Shown here: one piece after another, positions 37,190 through 45,487 of the stretch
Layout: every line of letters begins with the position of its first letter
Position numbering within the stretch: the stretch's first letter is position 1
NCBI GenBank assembly: GCA_012840975.1
Contig: DUVP01000023.1
Span: 1-50,032, forward strand
Direction: 5' to 3'
Source: Mogibacterium sp.
Lineage (GTDB): Bacteria > Bacillota > Clostridia > Peptostreptococcales > Anaerovoracaceae
DNA length: 50,032 bases
Program-made: the position numbers and the translations under genes
Notes under the pieces: model-generated
Databases searched by the model: none
What the model saw: only the letters and a program-made list of their open reading frames with translations
What the model was told of the DNA's origin: nothing

Positions 37190-38157
37190 ATGGAATATCT
37201 GAAACGCATACTTGGAATTCAAGTTATATATATAGACGGAGATCTGCCATCTATGCCTAATTATATTTATACCAGATATAGATTAGAACAAGTCCGTCTT
37301 GATGGCAAAAAAGCTGTTTTTGTCTATCCAAAAGTCGAGCTTGATGCTGTTAACGCTATAAAAAAACATATGGAAAGAATGGAAATAATTGTGGGTGCAC
37401 CTACTGTTCTTATCCTGAATCATTTGGACTATAGGCAAAAGGAGTATTTGATCCGTGATAATATTCCTTTCATTGTGGAAGGAAAACAGATTTACCTGCC
37501 ATTTATGGCTGTTTATCTACAAGAAAGATACAATAGCGAAAAAAAAGCTTTCACAACGATGTTGCCGTCTGCACAGCTGCTGTTTCTATATTATATTTAC
37601 AATGGCCGCAGAGAATTGCTGACAAGCGATGCAGCTAAGGCACTTTCACTGACAGCAACATCGCTCTCCAGGGCATCGAGGCAACTTGAAGAGATGAATT
37701 TGCTGAAAACAGAGAAAAGGGGTGTGCAGAAAGTCGTTTTTTCTGATAAAAAGCCAAAGGAATTGTTTGAATCGGCAAAGAGCGATTTGATGAATCCTGT
37801 AAAAAGGACAATTTATGTGCCTAAATCACTAATCAAAGAGAAACTGCTGATGAGCAGCTACTCTGCATTGTCTGATTACTCTATGATTAATCCGGAAACG
37901 GTAAAATACCTCGCAACCGACAGTATTTCGAAATGGGAAAAAAAGCGTCGAGCAGATTGCAGAATTCAGATGAACAATATGCAGTAGAGCTATGGCGATA
38001 CGACCCGAAGAAACTTTCAGTTGGCAACTGCGTGGACAGGTTATCACTTGCACTTGCACTTCGCGATAACAAGGATGAAAGGATAGAGGATGCCATAGAG
38101 GAAATGCTCGAATATTTATGGAGGGATATTGATGGTAAAAGGAATCGACAGTTTTAG
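37190..38157 (+). pseudogene. AbiEi-like antitoxin/winged-helix regulator, frameshifted in an A7 run
   Basis: An N-terminal region (about 1-125) is followed by a winged-helix region (SDAAKALSLTATSLSRASRQLEEMNLL, about 145-175) and a C-terminal domain. In the first frame the chain ends at residue 265 shortly after SISKWEKKR. The coherent continuation (ASSRLQNSDEQYAVELWRYDPK...) runs in the next frame to 38157. Adding one A to the run at 37938-37944 restores a single frame of about 322 residues. The layout and following gene match AbiEi/AbiEii (type IV toxin-antitoxin or phage abortive infection) pairs, but this family call comes from memory. The promoter carries a matching operator. The truncated form could still bind DNA. 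Confidence 0.65.
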
Positions 38158-38586
38158 AGAGTGGTTGCCGCCGGGTACGAACATCGTAATAGAAGTACAA
38201 GTAAACCGCAGTTCTATCGTTTTGTGAAACCAAAGTCAGAAGAATACCCAACGATGATAGAACTCTTTACAAGAAAACCGGATGTCATCACTTTGCCGGA
38301 AGACGCTATCCTCACTCCAATTCCGATGGATGAGGAGGTTTCCAGTTTGTCGGCTATTTTGCTTGATGATAATTATTACAAATTCTTAAGGCAGGGCAGA
38401 ATCCGTTTGACGGAATTACTTAATCCGGAAATGGAGCAGCTTCAATGCTTGCCGGACGCAATCAAGTCTGACATGAAAGAATTTATAGAACGGATGATGC
38501 TTGAGGAAGTGGATTTGAAACAGCTCGGAATACAGGGAAAGAGCAAAGAGGAGAATCTTGATGAATTGAGGCGTATTTATCTTTAA
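38132..38586 (+). pseudogene. AbiEii-like nucleotidyltransferase toxin remnant with internal deletion
   Basis: An ATG at 38132, overlapping the antitoxin end, opens MVKGIDSFREW, which looks like the N-terminus of AbiEii/DUF1814 nucleotidyltransferases. After about 11 codons this frame is lost and stops at 38225-38227. From about 38161, in another frame, the sequence reads YEHRNRSTSKPQFYRF...YPTMIELFTRKPD...SSLSAILLDDNYYKFL to 38586, resembling the later part of the same family. The nucleotidyltransferase core (GGxxD-type) between them is missing, so the toxin should be inactive. An open frame from a GTG at 38161 exists, but without a ribosome site I see no reason to think it is expressed. Confidence 0.6.
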
Positions 38587-38727
38587 ATCCAAAATACAAG
38601 AAGTAATCAATAAGGACTGAATTCTGTATTGCGGAAATTTTTGGTTAATACCTAAAACAACTTTTTTTTATACGGTTTTTCAGATAAAATAAAAAAAGAA
38701 AAACGAATTCCGAAAGGGGTGTTTGAA

Positions 38728-39192
38728 ATGGTCAAAAAAATTAATCTCCAGGCAATGCTTGATGAAGCAAAAGAAATTTTTACAACAGGCTTTATGTGTT
38801 CGGAGTCAGCTCTTTATATTCTGAACAAGTACTACGAATTAGGTATCGGTGAAGAAGGAATCGCCATGTCTACAGGCTTTCCGTACGGTTTCGGTGATGG
38901 CGGCAATGTTTGCGGGGCAGTGGCCGGAACGACGATGGCTTTGGGTAAAGTCTTCGGCAGGTCGGTAAAAGGAGATCCGTCCTTTCAGAAATGCCTTGAT
39001 GTCACGAGAGAGCTCAACGAGGACATAGCAAAAAAATACAAGACGAGCATCTGTCCGGAACTCATTGCGGACTACGAGTTCTCCACACCGGAACGCAAAG
39101 CCTTCTGTATAGAAGTACTCTTTGAGTGCCTTCGTTCATTTGCGAAGATCATGGAAAGAGAATGCGGTGTTGAGATAGAAGATCGGGAATAA
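38728..39192 (+). CDS. C_GCxxG_C_C family protein
   Basis: A 154-residue cysteine-rich protein of the C_GCxxG_C_C family (putative redox or metal-binding, function not established). Visible cysteines are FMCSES near residue 25, the NVCGAVAG motif near 70, FQKC near 95, ICPEL near 110, and two nearer the C-terminus. The ATG at 38728 has AAAGGGG 8 nt upstream; an in-frame GTG 9 bp earlier overlaps that site. The upstream gap (38587-38727) is A/T-rich with a poly-T tract and a TAAAAT but no clear promoter. A lipoate ligase gene follows by 31 bp. Confidence 0.85.
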   Translation: MVKKINLQAMLDEAKEIFTTGFMCSESALYILNKYYELGIGEEGIAMSTGFPYGFGDGGNVCGAVAGTTMALGKVFGRSVKGDPSFQKCLDVTRELNEDIAKKYKTSICPELIADYEFSTPERKAFCIEVLFECLRSFAKIMERECGVEIEDRE

Positions 39193-39223
39193 GAATTAGA
39201 AAAAAATCAAGGGAACTAACAGA

Positions 39224-40222
39224 ATGGGAAAGGAAAATATCAAACTTAAAGTAATACGAACAGATATCACCGACCCGTACATCAATATGGCAGTCGAAGA
39301 AAGCCTTACCTTTAAGGCAAAAGAAGGAGAGGTCATTCTTTTCCTGTGGCAGAATGATCGCACGGTTGTGATCGGAAGAAATCAAAACCCCGGGAGAGAA
39401 TGCAATGTCGAGCGAATCGAAAAAGATAATATATATCTTGCAAGAAGAACGTCGGGCGGCGGAGCAGTTTATCAGGACTTAGGAAATCTTAATTTCACTT
39501 TTATCGCAAAAGACGCGCTTTACGATATAAGAAAACAAACTCAAGTTGTTTTGCTTGCGTGCAAGCTACTGAAAATAAAAGCGGAACGTAGCGGAATAAA
39601 TGATTTGACGGTGGAAGGAAAAAAGTTTTCCGGACAAGCGTATTATTCATCAAATGGGTATAATTATCATAACGGGATGATTATGATGGATGTTAATCTT
39701 GAGGATATGTCAAAATATTTGCAAGAGTTCAAGCCAAAACTCAAGATAGAGGGTATTGAATCTGTAAAACCCCGAATGGTTAATTTAAAAGAATATCTTC
39801 CGAAGATGAAAAAGGAAAAGATGATATCCTGGATGCAGGACTCTTTGATAAGAGCATTCGGGAGGGAGTATGGAGTTGAAGTTGAGGAAATACAGGAGGT
39901 TTATTTTCCTATAGCTCCGAAGATGTTGATAGAAAAATATTCTTCCAAAAAATGGCTTTTCGGAACGCAAATTTATTTTGAAAAGGAGATTTGCCATAGG
40001 TTTGAATGGGGAGAAGTTCAGGTGCAGATCTCGATGGAAGGTGAGAATATAAGCAGCTGTAGAGTTTTCTCGGACGCACTTGAGACGGAAATGTTTGTGG
40101 TTATTGAGGATCTGCTAACAGGAACCAAATACGATGCAGCCTTAATCAGACGCATCAAAATCCCGAGCAATATCTCGGCAGTCGCTTACGAAATATTGCA
40201 TTGGATAGCTAATTCAATATAG
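39224..40222 (+). CDS. lplA: lipoate-protein ligase A
   Basis: Attaches free lipoate to carrier domains via lipoyl-AMP. It has the RRTSGGGAVYQDLGNLNFTF substrate motif (about 72-92), a KKFSGQAYY lysine motif (about 130) and a C-terminal accessory domain as in long LplA. The 332 residues are typical. No lipoyl carrier protein is encoded in the window, and the 2-oxoacid oxidoreductase downstream does not use lipoate. The likely target lies elsewhere, for example the glycine cleavage H protein. It is followed by a terminator. Confidence 0.92.
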   Translation: MGKENIKLKVIRTDITDPYINMAVEESLTFKAKEGEVILFLWQNDRTVVIGRNQNPGRECNVERIEKDNIYLARRTSGGGAVYQDLGNLNFTFIAKDALYDIRKQTQVVLLACKLLKIKAERSGINDLTVEGKKFSGQAYYSSNGYNYHNGMIMMDVNLEDMSKYLQEFKPKLKIEGIESVKPRMVNLKEYLPKMKKEKMISWMQDSLIRAFGREYGVEVEEIQEVYFPIAPKMLIEKYSSKKWLFGTQIYFEKEICHRFEWGEVQVQISMEGENISSCRVFSDALETEMFVVIEDLLTGTKYDAALIRRIKIPSNISAVAYEILHWIANSI

Positions 40223-40233
40223 AAAAAAATAGT

Positions 40234-40261
40234 AAAAAGTCTCTCATTGAGAGCTTTTTTT
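40234..40261 (+). terminator. rho-independent terminator of lplA
   Basis: CTCTC (40241-40245) and GAGAG (40249-40253) pair around ATT. The stem is extended by AAAG/CTTT past one bulged T, then a run of T. It isolates the upstream genes from the amino-acid operon. Confidence 0.8.
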
Positions 40262-40359
40262 GTTCAAAAAATAAAAAAATATAGGTTGCAGAATATTTTT
40301 CTCAAAGAGAGAAAGGTTGTAAAAAGTAAATAATGTGTAAAAAAAATACAAATTGCATG

Positions 40360-40388
40360 TTGAATCCAAATACTGCGCATGCTAAAAT
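40360..40388 (+). promoter_or_regulatory. promoter of the 2-oxoacid fermentation operon
   Basis: TTGAAT (40360-40365) and TAAAAT (40383-40388) are separated by exactly 17 bp, with TGC directly before the -10 (extended -10). Transcription from about 40395 would give a 5' leader of about 190 nt before the MFS gene. Confidence 0.7.
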
Positions 40389-40400
40389 AAAAACAACAAA

Positions 40401-40552
40401 TTGGAGTTAATCTCCAAGCAATAAATAATGACACGGTTTAATATGTAGCGCAACATAGGGCAAACCTTACATAATTTTTGTAAACGGGGTTTCCGATAGC
40501 TGTGTTTATTTGAGAGATTAAACCAATGAGTGACCGATTCATGAGGAGGTTT
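40401..40552 (+). ncRNA. candidate structured 5' leader RNA with two exclusive folds
   Basis: A perfect TTGGAG/CTCCAA hairpin (40401-40417) opens the leader. GGTTTAAT (40435-40442) pairs perfectly with ATTAAACC (40517-40524), closing a domain. Inside that domain are ATGT/ACAT (40443-40456) and a stacked AAACC/GGTTT (40462-40466 with 40488-40492) plus TTACA/TGTAA hairpin. The 3' half of the closing stem (AAACC, 40520-40524) can instead pair with GGTTT (40548-40552), supported by ATGA/TCAT inside. These two folds exclude each other, as in a riboswitch or protein-controlled leader. The class and ligand are not identified. Confidence 0.5.
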
Positions 40553-40567
40553 GGCGTAACTATTTAG
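40526..40567 (+). CDS. possible 13-residue leader peptide
   Basis: An ATG at 40526 opens MSDRFMRRFGVTI and stops at TAG (40565-40567), 15 bp before the MFS start. GAGAG lies 9 nt before it (40512-40516). It sits within the switching region of the leader RNA and contains tandem AGG AGG codons, which double as a ribosome-site-like sequence. Its translation could influence which fold forms. No conservation data are available, so this is speculative. Confidence 0.3.
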   Translation: MSDRFMRRFGVTI

Positions 40568-40582
40568 TTAAGGAGGAGAATC

Positions 40583-41863
40583 ATGCTTAAGAGAATGAAA
40601 TTAAATCATTGGCTCCAGCTCCTTACACTTGGAGTTGGTTCCTTTGCAATTTTCTATGTGTTGTTCTGTCGTGCGAGTTTTTATGATGCATTCGTTCAGG
40701 CAATGGATGTAACGAACACACAGTTCGGTGTCCTTTATGCGATTTATGGATGGATTGCAACATTCGGATATCTCGTAGGCGGAATTGTTGCAGATAGAGT
40801 AGCACCGAGATATCTTATGTTCGTATCATTCCTTGGTACAGGTATTTGTAACTTCATTCTTGGTTTCTGGCCAAGCTATTCTGTGCTTGTCGTTTTGTAT
40901 GCTGTAATGGGTGTAACTACTTCTGTCACATTCTGGGCAGCAATGCTTAAGTGTAACAGATTGCTCGGAAGAAGTCTTGATGCGGAAGGCACAGTATACT
41001 CATGGCTCCAAACTACGAGAGGACTTGCAGAACTTGGAGTTGCTACTCTGGTAGTTTTCCTGTTTACGAAGTTTATTAATATCGTTGCAGGATTGAGATT
41101 CGTAGTGTGGACTTATGCCGGATTGCTTGTTGCATTTGCAATTATATCCCTCTTTGTATTTGATGATGGAAAGTCATCAGAAGGAGAGAAAGAAGAAGAT
41201 CATGTTCTTACTAAAGAGAGCACCTTCGAGCAGACAGTAAGACTGCTCAAGAATCCGGATATATGGCTCTGTATTCTTATCGCATTTGGAGGATACAACA
41301 TCGGTTCAATTGTAGGTTCGTATCTCGGAAGTATGGCCGGAACCTTCGGTGTGGCCGCTTCAGGTATGGCAGTTGTCGGTCTAATGGTTGACTGGTTTAA
41401 GCCGATAGGATCATATGGAGGAGGCTTTATTGTTAAAAAGCGCGGATCTACATATGTTCTGTTCTTGTGTACGGTTTTATATATGTTTATTGCGGCAGCA
41501 TTTTTGTTGATGCCTAAGGAGAGCGGTTACCTTAAACTTTTCTTGATAATTGCAGGCTTAGAGATTATTTTGACGGGAGCTTTCCGAAGCCAGAAGTTTA
41601 TACAGATCGCTGAAGCAGGTATTCCGGTAGAGGACACGGGTAACGCATTTGGAATTATCTCTACAATAATATATGCCGGCGATGCAACTTCGCCTGTTAT
41701 TATTGGTGTGTGGCTTGACAAATATGGTCATGTGGCTGCTTACAACAGAGTATATGCTTCATTCTTTGCTCTCGGTTTGATTACGATAGTTGCACTTGTC
41801 ATATTCAGGAGGCGCAATAAAGAACGTATTCGGACTATGATTGCCGAAGAGAAATTCGGTTAG
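40583..41863 (+). CDS. major facilitator superfamily transporter
   Basis: A 426-residue protein with about 12 membrane helices in two six-helix halves and a charged loop (about 200-220) between them. GYLVGGIVADRVAPRYLM matches the MFS loop 2-3 motif. AAGGAGG lies upstream of the ATG. It is the first gene of the fermentation operon. By context it could import the amino acid, exchange it for the acid product, or export the product; the sequence does not say which. Confidence 0.88.
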   Translation: MLKRMKLNHWLQLLTLGVGSFAIFYVLFCRASFYDAFVQAMDVTNTQFGVLYAIYGWIATFGYLVGGIVADRVAPRYLMFVSFLGTGICNFILGFWPSYSVLVVLYAVMGVTTSVTFWAAMLKCNRLLGRSLDAEGTVYSWLQTTRGLAELGVATLVVFLFTKFINIVAGLRFVVWTYAGLLVAFAIISLFVFDDGKSSEGEKEEDHVLTKESTFEQTVRLLKNPDIWLCILIAFGGYNIGSIVGSYLGSMAGTFGVAASGMAVVGLMVDWFKPIGSYGGGFIVKKRGSTYVLFLCTVLYMFIAAAFLLMPKESGYLKLFLIIAGLEIILTGAFRSQKFIQIAEAGIPVEDTGNAFGIISTIIYAGDATSPVIIGVWLDKYGHVAAYNRVYASFFALGLITIVALVIFRRRNKERIRTMIAEEKFG

Positions 41864-41920
41864 AGAGTAGCAGTACGTTTGACGGATTTTTCGAACCATT
41901 ATGTTGGAGGAATTATTATT

Positions 41921-43450
41921 ATGATAGATATTATAAATATCATTATCGAAAGAAAAGAATGGTTCCTTGGCTTGATGGGACAGCATCTGATGATTGCAGG
42001 AATCGCAATTGTTCTTGCCGGACTGATAGGCCTATTCACAGGCATATTAATCTATGAGAAAAAGAAGCTTGCGGGGGTTGTGCTGAGCATCACCAATGTG
42101 TTATACACAATCCCCGATATAGCGATGTTCGGTTTCTTGATTCCGTTAACAGGAATAGGGAATAAGACAGCTGTAATAGCGCTGACTATATATTCACTTC
42201 TTCCGATGATTCGTAATACCTATACCGGACTTGCACAGGTTGATCCAGATATCATAGAAGCGGCAAGCGGAATGGGTAGCACCAAGCTTCAGATGCTGAT
42301 AAAAATTCGGCTTCCGCTTGCATTCCCGGTCATCCTGACAGGAATTAGAAGCATGGTTGTAATGGCTGTATCAATTGCAGGTATTGCATCATTTATCGGT
42401 GCAGGAGGTCTTGGACAGGCCATATATCGCGGTATTGCAACCAACAACCAGACACTTATGCTTGCAGGCAGCATGATTATAGCTCTCATAGCTATTCTGC
42501 TGGATACATTATTCAGCTTTTGTGAACAATCTTTTGAGAAAAGGAAAAGTACGAGAAAAAGAAATTTTGCTATTGCTTTTCTCGTTATCATCTTTGGATC
42601 TGTCGTTATCGGCTCATTGGTACCGGTTGAAAAAAAAGAAATTGTTGTAGCATATGACAATACAGCTGAAGAAGCTATAGTAGCTAACATGCTTATTATG
42701 CTTATTGAAAAGAACACTGACATAACAGTGGAGGAAATGGGAGATCTTGCCGGTGGAGAAACAGTGATGTTCCCTGCGGCCGTTGAAGGAGAGATAGATA
42801 TTTATCCTGAATATACAGGTACAGCATGGCTTGCAGTACTTAAACATACTGACATTCCCGATCAAGAAACAATGAATGAACAGCTGCAGCTCGAATTCAA
42901 CGATAAGTATGATCTTAGATGGCTTGGCATGTACGGTTTTAACAATTCTTATGGAATTGCTGTCAAGCAAGAGATTGCGGATAAATACAACCTTAAAACG
43001 TTTAGCGATCTTGCGAAAATATCCGGCGAAATAAGATTTGGTGCTGAGCCGGGTTTTTTCGAGAGAGAAGACGGATACAACAGGCTATGTGAAGTTTATG
43101 ATATGAATTTTGCATCCCATTCGGACATTAATTTCGCCCTTAAATATGATGCGATTGAATCGAATAAAGTGGATGCAATAATTATATTCACAACTGATGG
43201 CAGGCTCGCCGGCTCGAGATTGACTGTTCTTGAGGATGATAAGAACCTTTTTCCTAAGTATCTATGCGGCAATGTCATTAGAATCGAGACGCTCCAAAAA
43301 TATCCGCAGCTCGAAGCTGTTCTTAAACTCACAAATAATCTAATTTCTGATGAAGAGATGTCTTGGCTCAACAAGCAAGTGGAAGTGGAGGGTAGAGAAC
43401 CATATGAAGTTGCCAAGGAATTTCTTAGAAGTAAAGGATTTTTAGAATGA
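41921..43450 (+). CDS. QAT-family ABC transporter: permease fused to substrate-binding protein
   Basis: A 509-residue fusion. Residues about 1-215 are a ProW/OpuCB-like permease with five or six helices and the EAASGMGSTKLQML coupling loop. After one more helix, residues about 235-509 form an OpuAC-type extracellular binding domain, with VVAYDNTAEEA, IYPEYTGTAW and GAEPGFFEREDGYN segments. The family imports glycine betaine, choline, carnitine and sometimes amino acids. The ATG at 41921 was chosen for its GGAGG (41906-41910); an upstream in-frame TTG at 41879 has no site. The stop overlaps the ATPase start (ATGA). Being inside an amino-acid operon, its substrate may not be an osmolyte. Confidence 0.87.
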   Translation: MIDIINIIIERKEWFLGLMGQHLMIAGIAIVLAGLIGLFTGILIYEKKKLAGVVLSITNVLYTIPDIAMFGFLIPLTGIGNKTAVIALTIYSLLPMIRNTYTGLAQVDPDIIEAASGMGSTKLQMLIKIRLPLAFPVILTGIRSMVVMAVSIAGIASFIGAGGLGQAIYRGIATNNQTLMLAGSMIIALIAILLDTLFSFCEQSFEKRKSTRKRNFAIAFLVIIFGSVVIGSLVPVEKKEIVVAYDNTAEEAIVANMLIMLIEKNTDITVEEMGDLAGGETVMFPAAVEGEIDIYPEYTGTAWLAVLKHTDIPDQETMNEQLQLEFNDKYDLRWLGMYGFNNSYGIAVKQEIADKYNLKTFSDLAKISGEIRFGAEPGFFEREDGYNRLCEVYDMNFASHSDINFALKYDAIESNKVDAIIIFTTDGRLAGSRLTVLEDDKNLFPKYLCGNVIRIETLQKYPQLEAVLKLTNNLISDEEMSWLNKQVEVEGREPYEVAKEFLRSKGFLE

Positions 43451-44193
43451 GCGAGATTCCGATAATAATACGATTTAAAGATGTCAGCAAGAGTTATGGA
43501 GAGACCCTTGTTTTTGAGCATGTGAATGTTGATATCTCTAAGGGGGAATTCATTACTCTTATTGGTAAATCAGGCTGTGGTAAAACGACTTTTCTTAAGC
43601 TGGTTAACGCACTTATCCTTGCAGATGAAGGCGAAGTTAATGTCTTCGGTAATAATATTAAGGAAGTTAATCACATCAATCTCAGAAGAAAGATCGGATA
43701 TGTGATTCAAGGTGTGGGATTATTCCCTCATATGACTGTACGAAAGAATATTGGATATGTGCCAAGTTTGTTTAGACATCCACCGAGCAATATTTATCCT
43801 ATGAATAAACTGCTCGATATGGTGTCTCTAGACGAAGAATTGCTCGACAGATATCCTAGGGAACTATCAGGAGGGCAACGACAACGGGTCGGAATAGCGC
43901 GAGCACTGATTACTATGCCTTCGATAATGCTAATGGATGAGCCTTTCGGTGCTGTCGATGAGATTACACGTAAGCAGCTTCAGGAGAGCATAGCTCGAAT
44001 TCATAAAGAACTTGGGATAACCATTCTCTTTGTAACGCATTCTGTTGAAGAAGCGTTCCTGCTTGGAACTCGTGTAGCTATATTTGACAATCATAATATT
44101 GTTCAGATAGACGAACCAAAGGCGATTATAGAGAAGCCTGCCAATGATTTCGTAAAGGAGCTCATTGGTAAGGTAGGTGTTTTAGAAATATAA
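43447..44193 (+). CDS. QAT-family ABC transporter ATP-binding protein
   Basis: A 248-residue ATPase of the ProV/OpuCA type with Walker A GKSGCGKTT, signature LSGGQRQRVGIARAL, Walker B IMLMDEPFGAVDE and the switch histidine in FVTHSVEEA. It lacks the C-terminal tandem CBS domains that sense ionic strength in osmoregulatory OpuA. That fits a nutrient importer better than an osmotically gated one. Coupled to the permease-binding protein by an ATGA overlap. Confidence 0.9.
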   Translation: MSEIPIIIRFKDVSKSYGETLVFEHVNVDISKGEFITLIGKSGCGKTTFLKLVNALILADEGEVNVFGNNIKEVNHINLRRKIGYVIQGVGLFPHMTVRKNIGYVPSLFRHPPSNIYPMNKLLDMVSLDEELLDRYPRELSGGQRQRVGIARALITMPSIMLMDEPFGAVDEITRKQLQESIARIHKELGITILFVTHSVEEAFLLGTRVAIFDNHNIVQIDEPKAIIEKPANDFVKELIGKVGVLEI

Positions 44194-44222
44194 AAATACA
44201 GAAGTAAAGGAGAACATTATCA

Positions 44223-44420
44223 ATGCAAAAAGTCAATACTGATGTAGAAAGATGTAAGGGATGCTATCTTTGTATTGCCAACTGCCCTAAAGAAGCAATA
44301 AAAAAATCAGGAAAAGTAAACCTCAAAGGTTACGAATATATCATAGTTGACAATGACAAATGTATCTCATGCGGTTCATGCTATCAAGTATGTCCGGATT
44401 ATGTGTTTGAAGTTAATTAA
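44223..44420 (+). CDS. 2-oxoacid:ferredoxin oxidoreductase delta subunit (2[4Fe-4S] ferredoxin)
   Basis: A 65-residue iron-sulfur protein with two classical CxxCxxCxxxC motifs, CKGCYLCIANCP and CISCGSCYQVCP, for two [4Fe-4S] clusters. It carries electrons from the catalytic beta subunit to free ferredoxin. AAAGGAG lies before the ATG. It is the first of four contiguous subunit genes in the order delta-alpha-beta-gamma, as in VOR/KOR-type complexes. Confidence 0.93.
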   Translation: MQKVNTDVERCKGCYLCIANCPKEAIKKSGKVNLKGYEYIIVDNDKCISCGSCYQVCPDYVFEVN

Positions 44421-44433
44421 GGAGAGTGAAAAA

Positions 44434-45474
44434 ATGGCTAAAGTTTTGATGACAGGTAATGAAGCTGTTGGAGAAGCTGCAATTAGAGCCGGTTGCAGAT
44501 TCTACAGTGGATATCCCATTACACCACAAACGGAAATATTACAATACCTGTCTTGGAGAATGCCCGAAGTGGGAGGCAAATTTGTTCAGGCTGAAGCGGA
44601 ATTGAGTGCCGTTAATATGCTATATGGTGCAGCTTCTGCAGGAGCAAGGACATTTGGGAGCACTTCGGGACCGGGATTTTCTCTGATGCAGGAAGGAATA
44701 TCGTATATAGCCGCTGCCGATCTTCCTCTCGTAATTGTAAATGTTATGAGAGAAGGTTCAGGGCTTGGCAATATAGGCGCAAGCCAGGGAGATTATTTAC
44801 AGATGACAAAAGGCGGCGGGCATGGAGATTATCATACTATTGTGCTTGCTCCGGCAAATGTTCAAGAAAGTGCAGATATGATGGTTCTAGGATTTGATCT
44901 TGCAGAAAAATATCTACATCCGGTTCTTATTGCAACAGATGCCGCCATCGGTCAAATGGTTGAAGGTGTTGAGCTTCCTGATTTTATCACTCATGATATT
45001 GACAAATTTGATTGGGCGGTCAGAGGTTGCAAGAAGGGAGATAAACCAAGAACAATCCAAAACATCTACTTCATGGATGATAACTATGAACAGCATCTCC
45101 GGGAAAAATATGCAAGAATGGTAGAAAATGAGCAGAGATGGGAATCTATTGAAGTCGAAGATGCGGATATAGTCTTAGTATCTTACGGAATAAGCTCACG
45201 TCTCTGTAAGGAAGCTATTAAGATTGCGAGAAAAGAAGGTTTTAAGCTAGGTCTTATAAGGCTAATTACATTGTGGCCATTTCCTGAGAAAGCTTTTGCA
45301 GAAGTTAATCCTGATGTTAAGGGCTATCTCTCTGTAGAGATGAGCACCATTGGGCAGGTAAAGGATGATATTCGTCTTGCTACTGGATGCACCAAGCTTG
45401 TAGATAATTACGGTAGTATGATGGAACTCCCTGAACCTGAAGGGATTATCGAAAAAGCAAAATCAATGTTATAG
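44434..45474 (+). CDS. vorB: 2-oxoacid:ferredoxin oxidoreductase alpha subunit, VorB type
   Basis: A 346-residue subunit beginning MAKVLMTGNEAVGEAAIRAG, followed by SGYPITPQTEILQYL, QAEAELSAVNM and the SQGDYLQMTKGGGHGDY block. These are features of the VorB/KorA alpha subunit that, with beta, forms the thiamine-diphosphate site. The ATG at 44434 was chosen: GGAG lies upstream and the protein starts at the family N-terminus. A longer frame from 44347 would run through the ferredoxin gene. The BCAT and acyl-CoA synthetase neighbours favour branched-chain 2-oxoacids, but 2-oxoglutarate or aromatic 2-oxoacids are not excluded. Confidence 0.92.
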   Translation: MAKVLMTGNEAVGEAAIRAGCRFYSGYPITPQTEILQYLSWRMPEVGGKFVQAEAELSAVNMLYGAASAGARTFGSTSGPGFSLMQEGISYIAAADLPLVIVNVMREGSGLGNIGASQGDYLQMTKGGGHGDYHTIVLAPANVQESADMMVLGFDLAEKYLHPVLIATDAAIGQMVEGVELPDFITHDIDKFDWAVRGCKKGDKPRTIQNIYFMDDNYEQHLREKYARMVENEQRWESIEVEDADIVLVSYGISSRLCKEAIKIARKEGFKLGLIRLITLWPFPEKAFAEVNPDVKGYLSVEMSTIGQVKDDIRLATGCTKLVDNYGSMMELPEPEGIIEKAKSML

Positions 45475-45487
45475 GGAGGTTGCAGAT

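Noticed and set aside
40435-40524. c-di-GMP-I (GEMM) riboswitch
   Set aside because: Two blocks resemble its ends, but the GNRA tetraloop hairpin, its receptor and the second internal hairpin are not present. Reported as an unclassified leader instead.
44347-44433. Longer start for the VorB-type alpha subunit
   Set aside because: The extra 29 codons are out-of-frame translation of the ferredoxin gene; the ATG at 44434 has its own ribosome site and matches the family N-terminus.
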